A DNA stretch of 64,000 nt. Origin: Pochonia chlamydosporia 170 (Eukaryota; Ascomycota; Sordariomycetes; Hypocreales; Clavicipitaceae). The notes beneath the pieces are model-generated. The model was not told where the DNA came from, did no database searches, and worked only from the letters and a program-made list of their open reading frames with translations. The position numbers and the translations under genes are program-made. The number at the start of each line of letters is the position of its first letter. Position 1 is the stretch's first letter. The DNA lies in NCBI RefSeq assembly GCF_001653235.2, contig NC_035795.1:372001-436000 (forward strand). Direction: 5' to 3'. This document shows positions 11,389 through 21,586 of this stretch, one piece after another.

Positions 11389-11858
11389 CTTGATTAGAGC
11401 CAGGAGAATTCTGGTGAAGTTCTCTCGTACCGACTCAGATGGTTCAGTGAAACAGGACCTCTGCAGATTCAAAGAATCTTCTCAGTCAACACAACCAGCC
11501 GGACGTTGCTCGCCTTTTATGCCGTCTGACCAGGACGAAAAAGAGCGAGCCACGGGCAGGGTTCAAACTTGCTGGTGGATGCGGACAGGCCGACTGCCCT
11601 TCAGGTCAGTCTTCTCCAGCTGCCCGGGCTTACTTGACCGAAGCGTGGAAGCGTGCAAAATACCCGAACCTGAGAGGCATACCACGTATATTGGGCCAAA
11701 CTGAGGCATTGCACACACCCAACCTGTTAAGGTTATTGTGTGGCGTGTAAGCTTATCAATAACACTGACAGGGGCTGCCTATTTGGATGTGGCGTGGTGT
11801 TCCGAACAGGCACGAGCATCCCGTCGTTCCAACTCCCTATCAGAATCGTGAGATCTCA

Positions 11859-11864
11859 CACGTG
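11859..11864. promoter_or_regulatory. CACGTG box upstream of PHO89
   Basis: CACGTG followed by GGGG, 471 bp upstream of the symporter start codon. CACGTGGG is a favoured site of bHLH phosphate regulators (yeast Pho4, Neurospora NUC-1). Confidence 0.45.
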
Positions 11865-12114
11865 GGGGAGATGTTGAACAGTCTCTTGCAACCAACTGCC
11901 CAGCTTCGCAAGAGATCTTCCCATGTCAAGCAGCTCTAACAACAGGGGCCGCGACGCCACATGGGTCATGCTATAGCCAATAGATTGACTGTAATATCAG
12001 GCCCAGACTGCACATTTCCGGTGATCTAGCCAGAGGAGGAGACCGAACGGTGGGTCATCCTCGTGGGTGCAAGACAGCTGTGAACGAAGCGTTGGCAAAG
12101 ACACGATGAAGGCA

Positions 12115-12120
12115 CACGTG
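12115..12120. promoter_or_regulatory. Second CACGTG box upstream of PHO89
   Basis: Perfect CACGTG about 730 bp upstream of the symporter start; flanks (ACA, CGA) are less like the preferred phosphate-box context. Confidence 0.3.
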
Positions 12121-12670
12121 CGAACCTGCCCAAAGCGAGTCTAGACTGACGTGCTGCATTTTTGACATGATTTTTTCGGCCAGCCTTGAAGTGGCGAAGA
12201 CGGGTTGGACGGAGCACACGCAAGACTGGGGAACCTGGTGTCCTTGCCAAGACCACCTGTGGGCGAATGTTGGCTGAGAGCTGATGCATCTCGGTGTACA
12301 AAAAGGCCATTGAGTACATAATGGCTGACGATTTGGCGTGTTGGTGTAACAATATAAACCGCTTACTCAGTCACTTTCCGTATCACGGCATCAAATTGAG
12401 GCGTTTGTGCATTGCTTTGGCATAATTGCAGAACCAAAATGGCCGGTAACAAGACTTGGCCGCATCTTAGCTGTCAATTTGTGTCCGTTCGTATGGATGA
12501 TGCAGGGCTTTGTCCGAGTGGTTGAGGCGATGAGACTATCGACAAGGGTGGCAACCTGTTGGCAGCGCGATATTTCTTTTCGAAAAGGATTTTCTCTGGT
12601 GTGGAGGAATTTTGGGAAGCTCAATTTTGGACATTTTGAGAACTTCTCAAATGTCCGCAGTGCAGTCACC

Positions 12671-12676
12671 CACGTG
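12671..12676. promoter_or_regulatory. Third CACGTG box upstream of PHO89
   Basis: CACGTGGGG, same nine bases as the box at 11859, about 1.28 kb upstream of the symporter start. Confidence 0.35.
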
Positions 12677-13333
12677 GGGTTGTCGTGTCGCTGGGGATCG
12701 CCGTCAGGTTGCGCGGGGAGGCAAGGAGGGCCCAGCTAAAGTCGAGCTAGATTCTAACTCGAACAATAACTCGAGTAAGACTGGAGCTGAAGCTGGACTA
12801 ACTAATGGAGATGGGCCGAACGACGGGGCAGACCGTTGATATGTTTGGTGGTATGGCTCGAACTTGGGCTAGACACAACGTTAATTTCAAGCATGTGGTG
12901 AAGTGATGGGAGGGTGAGGCGAACTTTTTCTACTTATTTTCAAGTGAGGTAGATAAGCAGTTCCAGCAGCCCATTTGCCACAGTAATGGATGATAGCAAA
13001 CACGTTATCGGTTCCGATTGAGCCTCACACATTGAGGATTTTGACAACGTGCTCCAAGCATGGGGCAAAACCGGGTCGATGCGGCTATGCACGTCTGAGG
13101 ACCCGAAATCAAGATGACGAGGAGCGTTCATGCAGCGAACATTGAGGCCAACGAGCAATAAAAAGAGTTTCGTGCCAGTGACGAGATTTTCTTGGCCATC
13201 GAATGCCTATTGAAAGTCGCAAGCCAAGGAGATACATCGTGGCGGAGGTGATCAATAATGGTGGTGAGATGGTGCACTGCAGAGTCTGGTATGGCCTGGT
13301 CAACATTGAATGCATTCCGACAATGTTGATACG

Positions 13334-13343
13334 TACCTAGGTA
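13334..13343. repeat. Palindrome TACCTAGGTA, copy 1
   Basis: Perfect 10-bp palindrome in the long spacer; an identical copy is at 28252-28261. Confidence 0.5.
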
Positions 13344-14267
13344 CTTTACTGCCCATTTTTTGGCCCGCAAACCAATACTTTTCCCGTTGTCTTTGGGGTC
13401 GGTTTCAATTTGAACCCGAAGCCAGCGTGTCTTTTCACCGAAATTGGCACATGAAGTCAGGAATCTTCGTCCGCCAAGCCGGAAAGACGGCTCTCAGACG
13501 GTAGAATCTCTTGGGTTTTCCTGAATTTCCCCAGTGCCCAGCATTGGCAAAAACTTGGCAGCATGATGGCGTTCAGAGACATGGACAGACCAGACCAGAG
13601 ATTCTGTGGCCCAAATTTAGAAGTGGCAGGGTCAAGTTTTGTGCCCAGTGCTCTCACCTTCGTGCCTGCCCTGCTTGCCTCGAGGTACCTGGGTACCTTG
13701 CCGATGTTGCTAACCTGGCACTTGGGCGCGAATCTACAACAGCCCGTGGCCCAACAGTATTTGCCCCCATCCAAGTATACACTAGCATCTCAGAGCATAT
13801 CACAATACACTGGGAATTGGGAGATATGCTCTGCCTCTCAGCCTGCCGAATACTTGCAAGGTTAACCTCACACCGTGCCTGCGTACCCGCACCTAACGTC
13901 AAGTGCTGAGTACCTTCCCTGATTGTGGCCGTCCTTAACTGTCTCTTCCAGTTGTGCACCTCGACCTGGATGGCCAACAGCTGTCTGGCTGGTGGGTCCA
14001 GCAACCGCCCACTGTCCACACAAGCAGGTGCTCCTGTGGCCCACCAATCCCGTGCCTTCCTTGCGCAAAGCCCCTGCCATTTTTAGAGTCTTTATGATTG
14101 TCAAATAAACGCGCGCTTGCATCTGGCCAATCTTATGACCGGCTCGTGCCAACACTCACCATTCTTCAGTCGCTGACAATCTCCAACCTCCACATGCTCC
14201 TCTTCATCCTCATCCTCATGCTGAAGAAGTCGAGCACTGAGATTGACATGCCGGGTACAGCGCACTC

Positions 14268-14285
14268 TTATATATATATATACAT
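14268..14285. repeat. TA-rich microsatellite
   Basis: Run of TATATATATATA followed by TACATACATG in the spacer upstream of the Myb gene leader. Confidence 0.7.
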
Positions 14286-14349
14286 ACATGTATACAATAT
14301 TAGCCAGCGCCAATTATGACCCCACTCGGCCAGTTCATCTCCCTGCTAT

Positions 14350-15824
14350 TCGCCAGCTCTTCGTTTTGACTCCATCATGACCCTGCTGGCCATCTTCCAA
14401 ATCCATTAAGCGCTCTCGGCATCGAGCTCTGGCTTCTGGCCCCTCCTATTTCTTCTTCCTCGTTGTGTTATTTACGGTAATCAGCTAAACTTGTTCAGGC
14501 TTGTGGCACATTCTACGATCCTCTTCGTCTCCTCTTTGGTATCCGGTCTTCAAGGGGGGCAAGGAACAGACGCAATCGCTACTCCTTCAATTTCCAGGCG
14601 CCCAACTTCCGGTTATATTTAGAGAATACTCCTCGAGTCTTGCATCTAACCGAAGAGGATAGCCCCATCGCCTGTTTCGGGTCCAAAACTGTGTGTACGG
14701 ATGAACTTCAATTATGAAAGACCCGATCTTAGACCTCGACGTTGTCTTCGCGTAGGCGCCATTGCGTCGTGACGTCAAGGGGAGTCTACCATCTTTCGCC
14801 CTCCGCGTGGTGCTAGATCATCGGTCGCATGTTTAATCAGCTAGTGGCGGCTCGCCTTCCTCTCCCGTATTGCTCATCGTCTCATACTATTCCGGGTTTC
14901 GACCATGGTATCCAAAGCATCTCCTTTTTGCCCTTGTCCATTCTGTAGGCGCCTTGATGCATAAGGCGGCTGCTCATACAGATTCTTTTCTTTGCTCCAT
15001 GTCTTAACTCCCAATCCACCGCAGATATTTGCCTTGCCGTGAATATTTTCGGAGCCACAGTTCCCCTGGGGTCGTAACCGCCACATGGTCCGTTTCTTAG
15101 CCGCCAGGCCGCCTCGAGATTGCCCTTCAGCCAATATCATCGATCCATTTCCTAACAAGTCGACTCTTTAGACACAGCAGGCACGTTTCACTTCCGCTTT
15201 CGACTTGTGGGCTCCGTTTCATCTCTAGAGCCGCTCTTCGTGGCATTGGTCTTCATCTTTCCTTAGTCACGTCCATGAAGCTTGTCTTCGTCTCAAAATC
15301 TTAAAGCTGCTTCATGTCCCGTCCTTGTGGCCAGACCCAATTGTTTCGTTTCTTCATCAATTCGACCTGTTTTCTTTACATGTCACTATTGCTTTGCTTC
15401 TCAGTTTCTCTTTCTTTCCCTCTTACCTCTATTTTGTCGGCATTCTCCAACTCATAGCCTGTCCACGTCCCTCACCAGGTCTCGTTTGGGTCACTCTCGC
15501 TTCCCCAAGTTCCTCGCTCCGCCGGCAACTTTAGTGTCGATTTACGTATTCGGTCATTCTCCTTCTCTGTCTTAGACATTTCTTTGCGTCTCATAGAACG
15601 CGGTACCAGTGCTGCAGGAAAGCACATATGCAACCGCACAGCGTCCTCATTGCTTTGTCATAATTGATAATAGCTCTTTCGTACACCAAATCGATTTCTT
15701 GTCACCATTCACAGAGCTGACCTCTCGGGCTTTCTAATACACGTTACCTCTGCTCTTCTTCACGTGCATTTCGTCTCTTCTTTCTTCTTCATACACTGTT
15801 CAGATCCCTTATACAACCAGCATA
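14350..15824 (+). other. Probable long pyrimidine-rich 5' leader of the Myb gene
   Basis: For about 1.4 kb before the Myb start codon the plus strand is enriched in C and T (for example around 15360-15440 and 15540-15590) and contains several short upstream open frames, such as one starting at 15282. This strand bias is typical of transcribed fungal leaders and promoters. Extent and splicing are unknown. Confidence 0.4.
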
Positions 15825-16954
15825 ATGCCTAAACATCATCGAAGCGCAAGTGGATCTCACCACAACTACGCAAATCAGCTGTCGACCGCCATGACTACAT
15901 CTCCTATGTATGCACAACAGTCCCAGCGCATACAGGTCCCTCCTAGCTATTACACTATCCCCCCTGGTCCAGACTCGACCTCCATGCAGATGCCCCCGAC
16001 TCAACAGGAGTCATATGAAGCGTACACAACCGAAGCAACTGCTTTACCGCAAACCCAGCTTCGGGCTTCTTCTGGAGCTTGGAGTGCGAGCGATGACTCA
16101 AGGCTTGTCCAAGCCAGAGCTCAGGGACTGAATTGGGGACAAATCAAAGACGCATATTTCCCTACCAAGAGCGCCAACGCATGCCGGAAGCGCCACGAAC
16201 GTCTTATGGAACGCAAAGGTGCTGATGACTGGGATACCCGCAAGTATCAACAGCTCGCTAAAGAGTACATGGGCATGAGAAAAGAGATCTGGAGCGGACT
16301 TGCTGCTCGAACTGGAGAAAAATGGAACGTGGTGGAAGCCAAGGTATGTCAAGAGCCTGCTGATGCTTGTTGTGCATCCGTATCCTCGCAGCACCCAGGC
16401 AATTTTTTAAACACATGTGAACCTCTCTGCTAATCATGTCCCATTGTGGTTTATTATAGTGCATGTCAAATGGCTTGAAGAATCTACAAGCTGCTGCTCG
16501 GCAGGCTTCGCGACGCGAACGCCTTGAGACTGGCTCTCATATCACAGGGTATGACGACGATAGCGGCATTTCCGGCATCGGCCTGACTCCTGTTGATGAA
16601 CTAGACGCATCCTACAGCAGTCCTGAGACGGGCTCATCGGTCGGCGCGGCGCATTCCTTCTCATCGGGCTCTGCCACCTCCGGTGTTGGCTACCACCTAC
16701 AAGGACATGCAACGACTCACACGCACTTACACCCGGTCGGTGGCAACGGTGACCAGAGTTCCTACGCCCTTGGTCCATATGGTGCTTCCTACGGCGGACA
16801 GCACGGATATTCTTCGAGTGTCAGCTCATCGGCGAGTATGGGGCATCGGTATGCCTCGCGAGGAAACAGTCCTTATATGGACTCGCAAAGACTATCGAAT
16901 GCGGACATGGGCATTGACAGTTTGATCAACCGATCCAGTGGCCGCCGGCCTTAA
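15825..16954 (+). CDS. Myb/SANT-domain DNA-binding protein
   Basis: Exons 15825-16343 and 16460-16954 give 337 residues; the 116-nt intron (GTATGT...TATAG) joins VEAK to CMSNGLKNL. Residues 86-131 form a Myb/SANT-like repeat (WSASDD...WGQIKDAYFP...ACRKRHERLMERK), followed by a second, degenerate repeat with Trp136, Trp156 and Trp167. The first 80 residues are rich in Gln, Ser, Pro and Tyr, and the C-terminal 150 residues are Ser/Gly/His/Tyr-rich and low-complexity, as in fungal transcription regulators. Target genes and role are not known from sequence. The long pyrimidine-rich leader suggests translational or stress-responsive control. Confidence 0.88.
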
Positions 16955-17790
16955 TTGCTATTTCTTTTGTTCCCCCCGGGTTAGACCAAACACTCCTTGA
17001 GCTTCAATATGAGCGCACAATTGGTTAGCGGGCCTGGATCCTAGCTGTTGGCTACGTCCTCTCCGAGTCTTGTCTTCTCCTTATACTCTCTTTCAGTTTT
17101 TCTTTTCTTTTCTTTTCCTGGCTGCAGGCCACCACCTACATCTACTGTTGTCCCTTGCGCGTGTTCTTCACTCTTTAGGATCAAATGCAGTGGCAAATGA
17201 CCACAAAGACGGCGTTATTGGATATTTTTGCATCAAGTGGGATCTGTTGGAGGTAGTGGACCATGAATGACGAGCGCTTGATGTTTATGTGCTACTTTGC
17301 GAAGAGCAATCGTGTTTTGACACACAATCTCATTCCTTATAGCGAGGGCGATGGTTTATGGGGCGTTTATGCCTTTTTCTGTTTGCGTTAGTGATTTTGT
17401 CATGCTGCATTGGGATGTAATGCCTTGTTAATGTATATTAGAGATAGATTTCGATCATTTGTTGTTTTGGGAAGACGTGCTACAACATGGGCATGGATTG
17501 ATTTGCTGCCATTACATTTCATTCGTCTTGTCAACATGAGCCTTTGCTGCAATTTGGATCAATTCGGCCTTGGAAATTTTGTGATTGATGCCAATACGCA
17601 TTCATGCGGTCTAGTAGTACAGTGCAAATCAACTTCTTCCACAACCACACCTTCTTACAGGCGATCGTACATTTCCTTTCCCGCTATGCATCCACCCTCA
17701 TGTCCAAATATAGTACAAAATGACAAAAAAAGGAGAAAACAAAGTGTCGGTCATGGGTATACATTCAAAGGGGGTGAGGGGCGATTCAAT
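16955..17790. other. Convergent spacer Myb/COX10
   Basis: 3' regions of two convergent genes. Plus-strand open frames at 17410 and 17720 run into and overlap the COX10 gene in the opposite sense and have no domain, so I reject them as genes. Confidence 0.5.
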
Positions 17791-19338
17791 TCAGTTCGAC
17801 CGAACAGCCTCTGCCTTCTCGGCAACATTGGCTGCAGTCATACTAGCCATCTCTTCCAACTCTTCTTCCTCCCACTCACCGTCCTCATCGCCAAATACAC
17901 TCTTCCACGCGCGGCTCCACATGCCCTTCTTGTGGAGGAGCGCCAGTATCATGACGCCCGGTAAGTGCCATACACTTGCCCAGAAGAGGCCACGGGCACT
18001 GCCTTTGTGCCCTTCGAACCGCCAAAACTGCACGGCCTGGTGAATGAGCCATGCATTGATGGGGAGGCTGGTTGCCGCAAAGGACCATTCCGTCACGCCG
18101 GCAGCACAGAGGCCCAGACACAGAGGGATGAAGATGACGCTGTAGCGGAGTGCCACGCGGGAATTGCGAGCAGGATTCGTCCACGCCAGCATGCGTAGGC
18201 CCGCAGCTTTGTATTCTTCGCGAATGGACCAGCTGAGGGCCATGAAGTGCGGAAATTGCCAGGCAAAGAGAAGACCGGCAAGTAGCCAGCCACCTATTGA
18301 GGAGCCGTCGCCGGCAAACAGAAGCTCTCGCCATGATCCATCATTGGTGGCAGTTTCGCCGGCGGCAGCTGCCCAGCCCATTAGCGGCGGGATGCCGCCG
18401 ACAACCGCACCGACCCAGGTATTGAATGCCGTGACGGCTTTTAATGGCGTGTATATGCCGGCGTAAAGGACTATATTCGAAAGGCCCAAGAAGGAAACGG
18501 TGGGGTTGACGCCGAAATACAAAGCTCCAACACCAGTCGCGCCAGCAAGCACCGCAAAGAGCGCTGCCACCCGAGGTGACACCAGCTTCCGCACAAGCGG
18601 TCTGTTTCTTGTTCGCGACATTTTGGCATCGGTAGACGGTTCGTAAAGCATATTAAGGGCATTTGCGCTCGCAGAACAGAGAGCTGTACCCGTGGTAAGA
18701 AACAAGAGCGTCAATGGACTCAGACTCGGCGTTTCGGTCATGGTGGGCATGAGCATCTCGGGGACAGGATATAAGGCGTACGGCGCCATGGCTGTCAGTA
18801 CCACGAGCACAGTGAGTCGTGGCTTAGACAGAGATAAGAATGTCGAGAGCGTGCGGCGGAAGGAATGGGCTGGTTGCGCCGCAGCTACGTTTGTGAGGAT
18901 GGTGGACGCATTTGCCGGTAGCGTGCCATCTGATGAAGAAGCATCGGGAGCGGCTTCAGTCGCACTGGCTTGTTTTCGTGCCTGCCTTCGACGATGAGGA
19001 GGTAGTTGCGAAGCCAATTGGGGCTTGTGTTGGATGTTTGCGGTGAATGTTCCGGTGGTTTGGGTTCGCTTGTGGCTCGTTGATGTTGAAGTCGGCCGTG
19101 ATCGATGTCTTGAGACAATTGAATCAAGACAATTGGATCGATCAAACGCTCGGTTCGACAGGAAGAAGCTTGCGCCAGCCAGAGTCGATGACGAGGTGCT
19201 GCTCCCGCTCCGAAGAGCTTGCAAGGCTCTTGAAGAGGAGAGCCATCGCGACGGTTGCCGGTTGCCCAGGGCGAGGATGCTTCGAACCTCGCTTGTGGGA
19301 TTTAGGATTCGTGGTGGCCGCATGATCGCCTGCCGCAT
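17791..19338 (-). CDS. COX10: Protoheme IX farnesyltransferase, mitochondrial (heme O synthase)
   Basis: Intronless, 515 residues. It transfers a farnesyl group to heme b to make heme O, the first step to heme A of cytochrome c oxidase, in the inner mitochondrial membrane. An Arg/Ser-rich, acid-poor N-terminus of about 165 residues is a mitochondrial presequence plus linker. The UbiA prenyltransferase domain follows (from SKPRLTVLVV, near 171) with the prenyl-diphosphate/Mg motif NMLYEPSTDAKMSRTRNRP at 229-247, a loop TPLKAVTAFNTWVGAVVGGIPPLMG, and WQFPHFMALSW...EEYKAAGLRML. About eight membrane segments. The acidic C-terminal tail is fungal-like. Diverges from the transaldolase-like gene. 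An alternative Met lies five codons in. Confidence 0.96.
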   Translation of the reverse strand: MRQAIMRPPRILNPTSEVRSILALGNRQPSRWLSSSRALQALRSGSSTSSSTLAGASFFLSNRAFDRSNCLDSIVSRHRSRPTSTSTSHKRTQTTGTFTANIQHKPQLASQLPPHRRRQARKQASATEAAPDASSSDGTLPANASTILTNVAAAQPAHSFRRTLSTFLSLSKPRLTVLVVLTAMAPYALYPVPEMLMPTMTETPSLSPLTLLFLTTGTALCSASANALNMLYEPSTDAKMSRTRNRPLVRKLVSPRVAALFAVLAGATGVGALYFGVNPTVSFLGLSNIVLYAGIYTPLKAVTAFNTWVGAVVGGIPPLMGWAAAAGETATNDGSWRELLFAGDGSSIGGWLLAGLLFAWQFPHFMALSWSIREEYKAAGLRMLAWTNPARNSRVALRYSVIFIPLCLGLCAAGVTEWSFAATSLPINAWLIHQAVQFWRFEGHKGSARGLFWASVWHLPGVMILALLHKKGMWSRAWKSVFGDEDGEWEEEELEEMASMTAANVAEKAEAVRSN

Positions 19339-19955
19339 GCCAGCATGGCGATTTCACACGAGGCTCAATCCACCTAACCCTCGAGAATTGGAGGGGATTC
19401 GTGGATGCCGCCTCAAAATCAAGCTTGGCCAGTAGTGCTCTTTTTTTGTATATCCCCATCAGACGTTGAGCCGTGGGTACTCTTTCGGCGGGATCAGTTT
19501 GTTGCGTGGCCACGTGTGGGGTCATGTGATGACCAACTTGTCGACGTCCCAGGTTGTGGAAGGACCAGGGCGACATCGACATGTGAGAGAGAATGTGCAT
19601 TGTGCACCAGTTACTTGATGTAAAATTCAATCAGACCTTGAAATACTGGAAGCTCCAATGGGCCATATTTTCCGGTTGAACTTGCCGTGTAGAGCATCTG
19701 AACTGGCCAAGTGTTGCATTTTCGTCGTCGGGCCATCCCAGTCATGAAGCTCTCGCCTGACCTCCAACTCCAACTCCAACTCCAACTCCAGAGCTCATGG
19801 TTCCGCATATCTGGCCATGACGACGCGGAGATCTTGGCCCAATATTTTTGATCTGTTGTTGTTCTTCGTATCTTCATTCTCTATCATTGAACAAGGTTAT
19901 TACATTACTGTCTATTTCTATTGTACGGGATACTACACTGCACGTCGTCTCAAAT
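19339..19955. other. Divergent promoter region COX10 / transaldolase-like gene
   Basis: Shared 617-bp upstream region. An inverted CCAAT (19387-19391) lies about 50 bp from the COX10 start; CCAAT is the site of the HAP complex that controls respiratory genes, but this close it may lie in the leader. A CTCCAA hexamer repeat is present. Confidence 0.4.
19762..19790. repeat. (CTCCAA)4.8 tandem repeat
   Basis: Nearly five perfect copies of the hexamer CTCCAA, 166 bp upstream of the transaldolase-like start codon. Confidence 0.9.
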
Positions 19956-21365
19956 ATGCCTTCTCTGCTTGACGTGTTACGGCAGCGCAGCAAGGTCAGC
20001 TGTGAGACCATGTCTGCGAGAGGTATTTTCTGTCAATTTCGGTCACAGTACTTGCATATGAAATTCTAATCATACTTTATGTTCCATTCAATTCAGTGGC
20101 CGCCGACATTCGAGGTCCACTTGTCCAATGTATTTCCAACCAGGTATTCCAACTCAGCCAATATTCTAAACTGTCCATGGCGAATGACCAGCTAATCCTA
20201 GCTCTCTCCTTTCAGAGGCTTGCGTATTTCGAGCTCAAGCAGATAGAATATAATTCCCGTCGTCTTTTACATCACCACATCATTGCAGAGGCATCAATCG
20301 ATGCCAGCGCATTGAGGAATATGCAAGGCAGCCTCAATTCCGTGGAGTTTTTGGTTGAGATTCTTGTAAGCCTAAGCCGTCATACATGTACGCTACCTAC
20401 CAGGAGCTAGGACATAAGCTAAACATACGGATATGTAGATGGTCAAGCTGCAGCTGCCATTGATTCATAGAGTAACAGGACATGTTCACATATCTACGAA
20501 TCCTAAATTATGCTACTCTACTCGCGCCACAGTTGCGAATGCACACCGTATGTCTAGCACACCATGTAGCAGAAGCCTAGCACTCTGCAAAACTAACCAC
20601 AAGACAGGGCTCCTGTATCTTTGCATGGGTCTGGATCAAGACGTGGACCTCAAGAGGATATGTATTGACATCCCTGCAACCTGGGAAGGCATCATGGCTT
20701 GTGGGATTCTCCAGAAGCAGGGCATTGCTACCTTAGCCACTGCGGTGTTCAGCTTGGAGCAAGCTGCCCTCGCCGCACTTCTTAATTGTACATATGTGTC
20801 TCTCTTCATCAATGAGCTCAAAGTGCACTTTAGGCAAGGGTATGTTACACCTTGCCCAAAAGTTCATAACCTACCTAGGTGCCCAGATCTGACCTTGACT
20901 GTTAATAGATATGTCGACTACGAAAACACGTCTCATGAGGTTTGCCGACAAATTCATGCGCTTTACATGTACATGCAATCCTCAACTGAGATTATGGCTG
21001 CGTCGTTTACCTCTGTTCAAGATGTTATGGATCTAGCTGGCACACGACACATTATAGTCTCCCAGAGGCTGCTGTATGAACTCAGGTCAATCAACGCCGA
21101 TGCGTGGTATGGTCAGCTTGGGGCTTATTTTGCTCGGGCGCCTGCAGGAGACCATTGGGAGACTAGAGATTGGAGGCCGCTCATGGTTTCTAAGGAAAGC
21201 GCATGGAAACTTGCCTTCGCGAGAAGTGGTTTCGGCAGAAACGAGGCGAAGACAATACAAGCCATCAACTACCTCTGCGACTTCCAAGACCAACTGGAGC
21301 AGCTGGTGGCACTGATAATCGCCGCCAACCAACCCGCAGAAAATTTGGGTGCAACGACACATTGA
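19956..21365 (+). CDS. Transaldolase-like protein lacking the Schiff-base lysine
   Basis: Six exons (19956-20022, 20097-20143, 20216-20365, 20439-20547, 20608-20839, 20909-21365), five introns of 60-74 nt, all GT...AG and phase-consistent, give 353 residues. Family features: MPSLLDVLRQRS start, CISNQ near residue 35 (position of the TTNPS motif), VTGHVHISTNPK, then RICIDIPATWEGI, GIATLATAVFSLEQAAL, and a late AASFTSVQDVMDLAGTRHIIVSQRLL. In class I transaldolases the motif reads xIKIPxTWEG with Lys forming the Schiff base with the substrate; here residue 145 is Asp (codon GAC at 20667-20669). Transaldolase activity by the usual mechanism is therefore unlikely, though the frame is intact and splice sites are sound. 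Could be a regulatory or repurposed paralogue. The real housekeeping transaldolase is presumably elsewhere. Confidence 0.85.
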
Positions 21366-21586
21366 CACATCTCGCAGCCTGTTGTATCTGTATTGTTGTC
21401 TGTTGTTAACAAGCGTTGTATTATCAGCATCAGAGTTTATGTGGCAGGAGCCTCGCAAAAAGCGTACACGTTTGACAGACATTTTCCCCGTTTGAAGACA
21501 TAATATAGTGAATGCCCCGCTAACTATCCGAAATGCCCAGGAATATTTTGGCGCCGCAATCATTGTCACCGCAAATATGACTCCAT

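Larger units (their letters stand above)
11389..15824. other. 4.4 kb gene-free spacer
   Basis: No supported gene. The left part is the promoter region of the phosphate symporter with three CACGTG boxes. A perfect palindrome TACCTAGGTA lies at 13334-13343. The right part, about 14350-15824, is pyrimidine-rich on the plus strand and probably a long 5' leader of the Myb gene. Open frames here are short, overlapping and lack any domain. Confidence 0.6.

Noticed and set aside
12508..12600. tRNA-Ser/Leu-like D-arm (GTCCGAGTGGTTGAGGCGA)
   Set aside because: The A-box-like segment is striking, but no T-arm/B-box (GGTTCGAATCC) follows and no acceptor stem can be paired, so it is not a working tRNA gene; at most a relic.
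17410..18043. Plus-strand open frames overlapping the COX10 3' end
   Set aside because: No domain, overlap a well-supported gene in antisense, composition of non-coding DNA.
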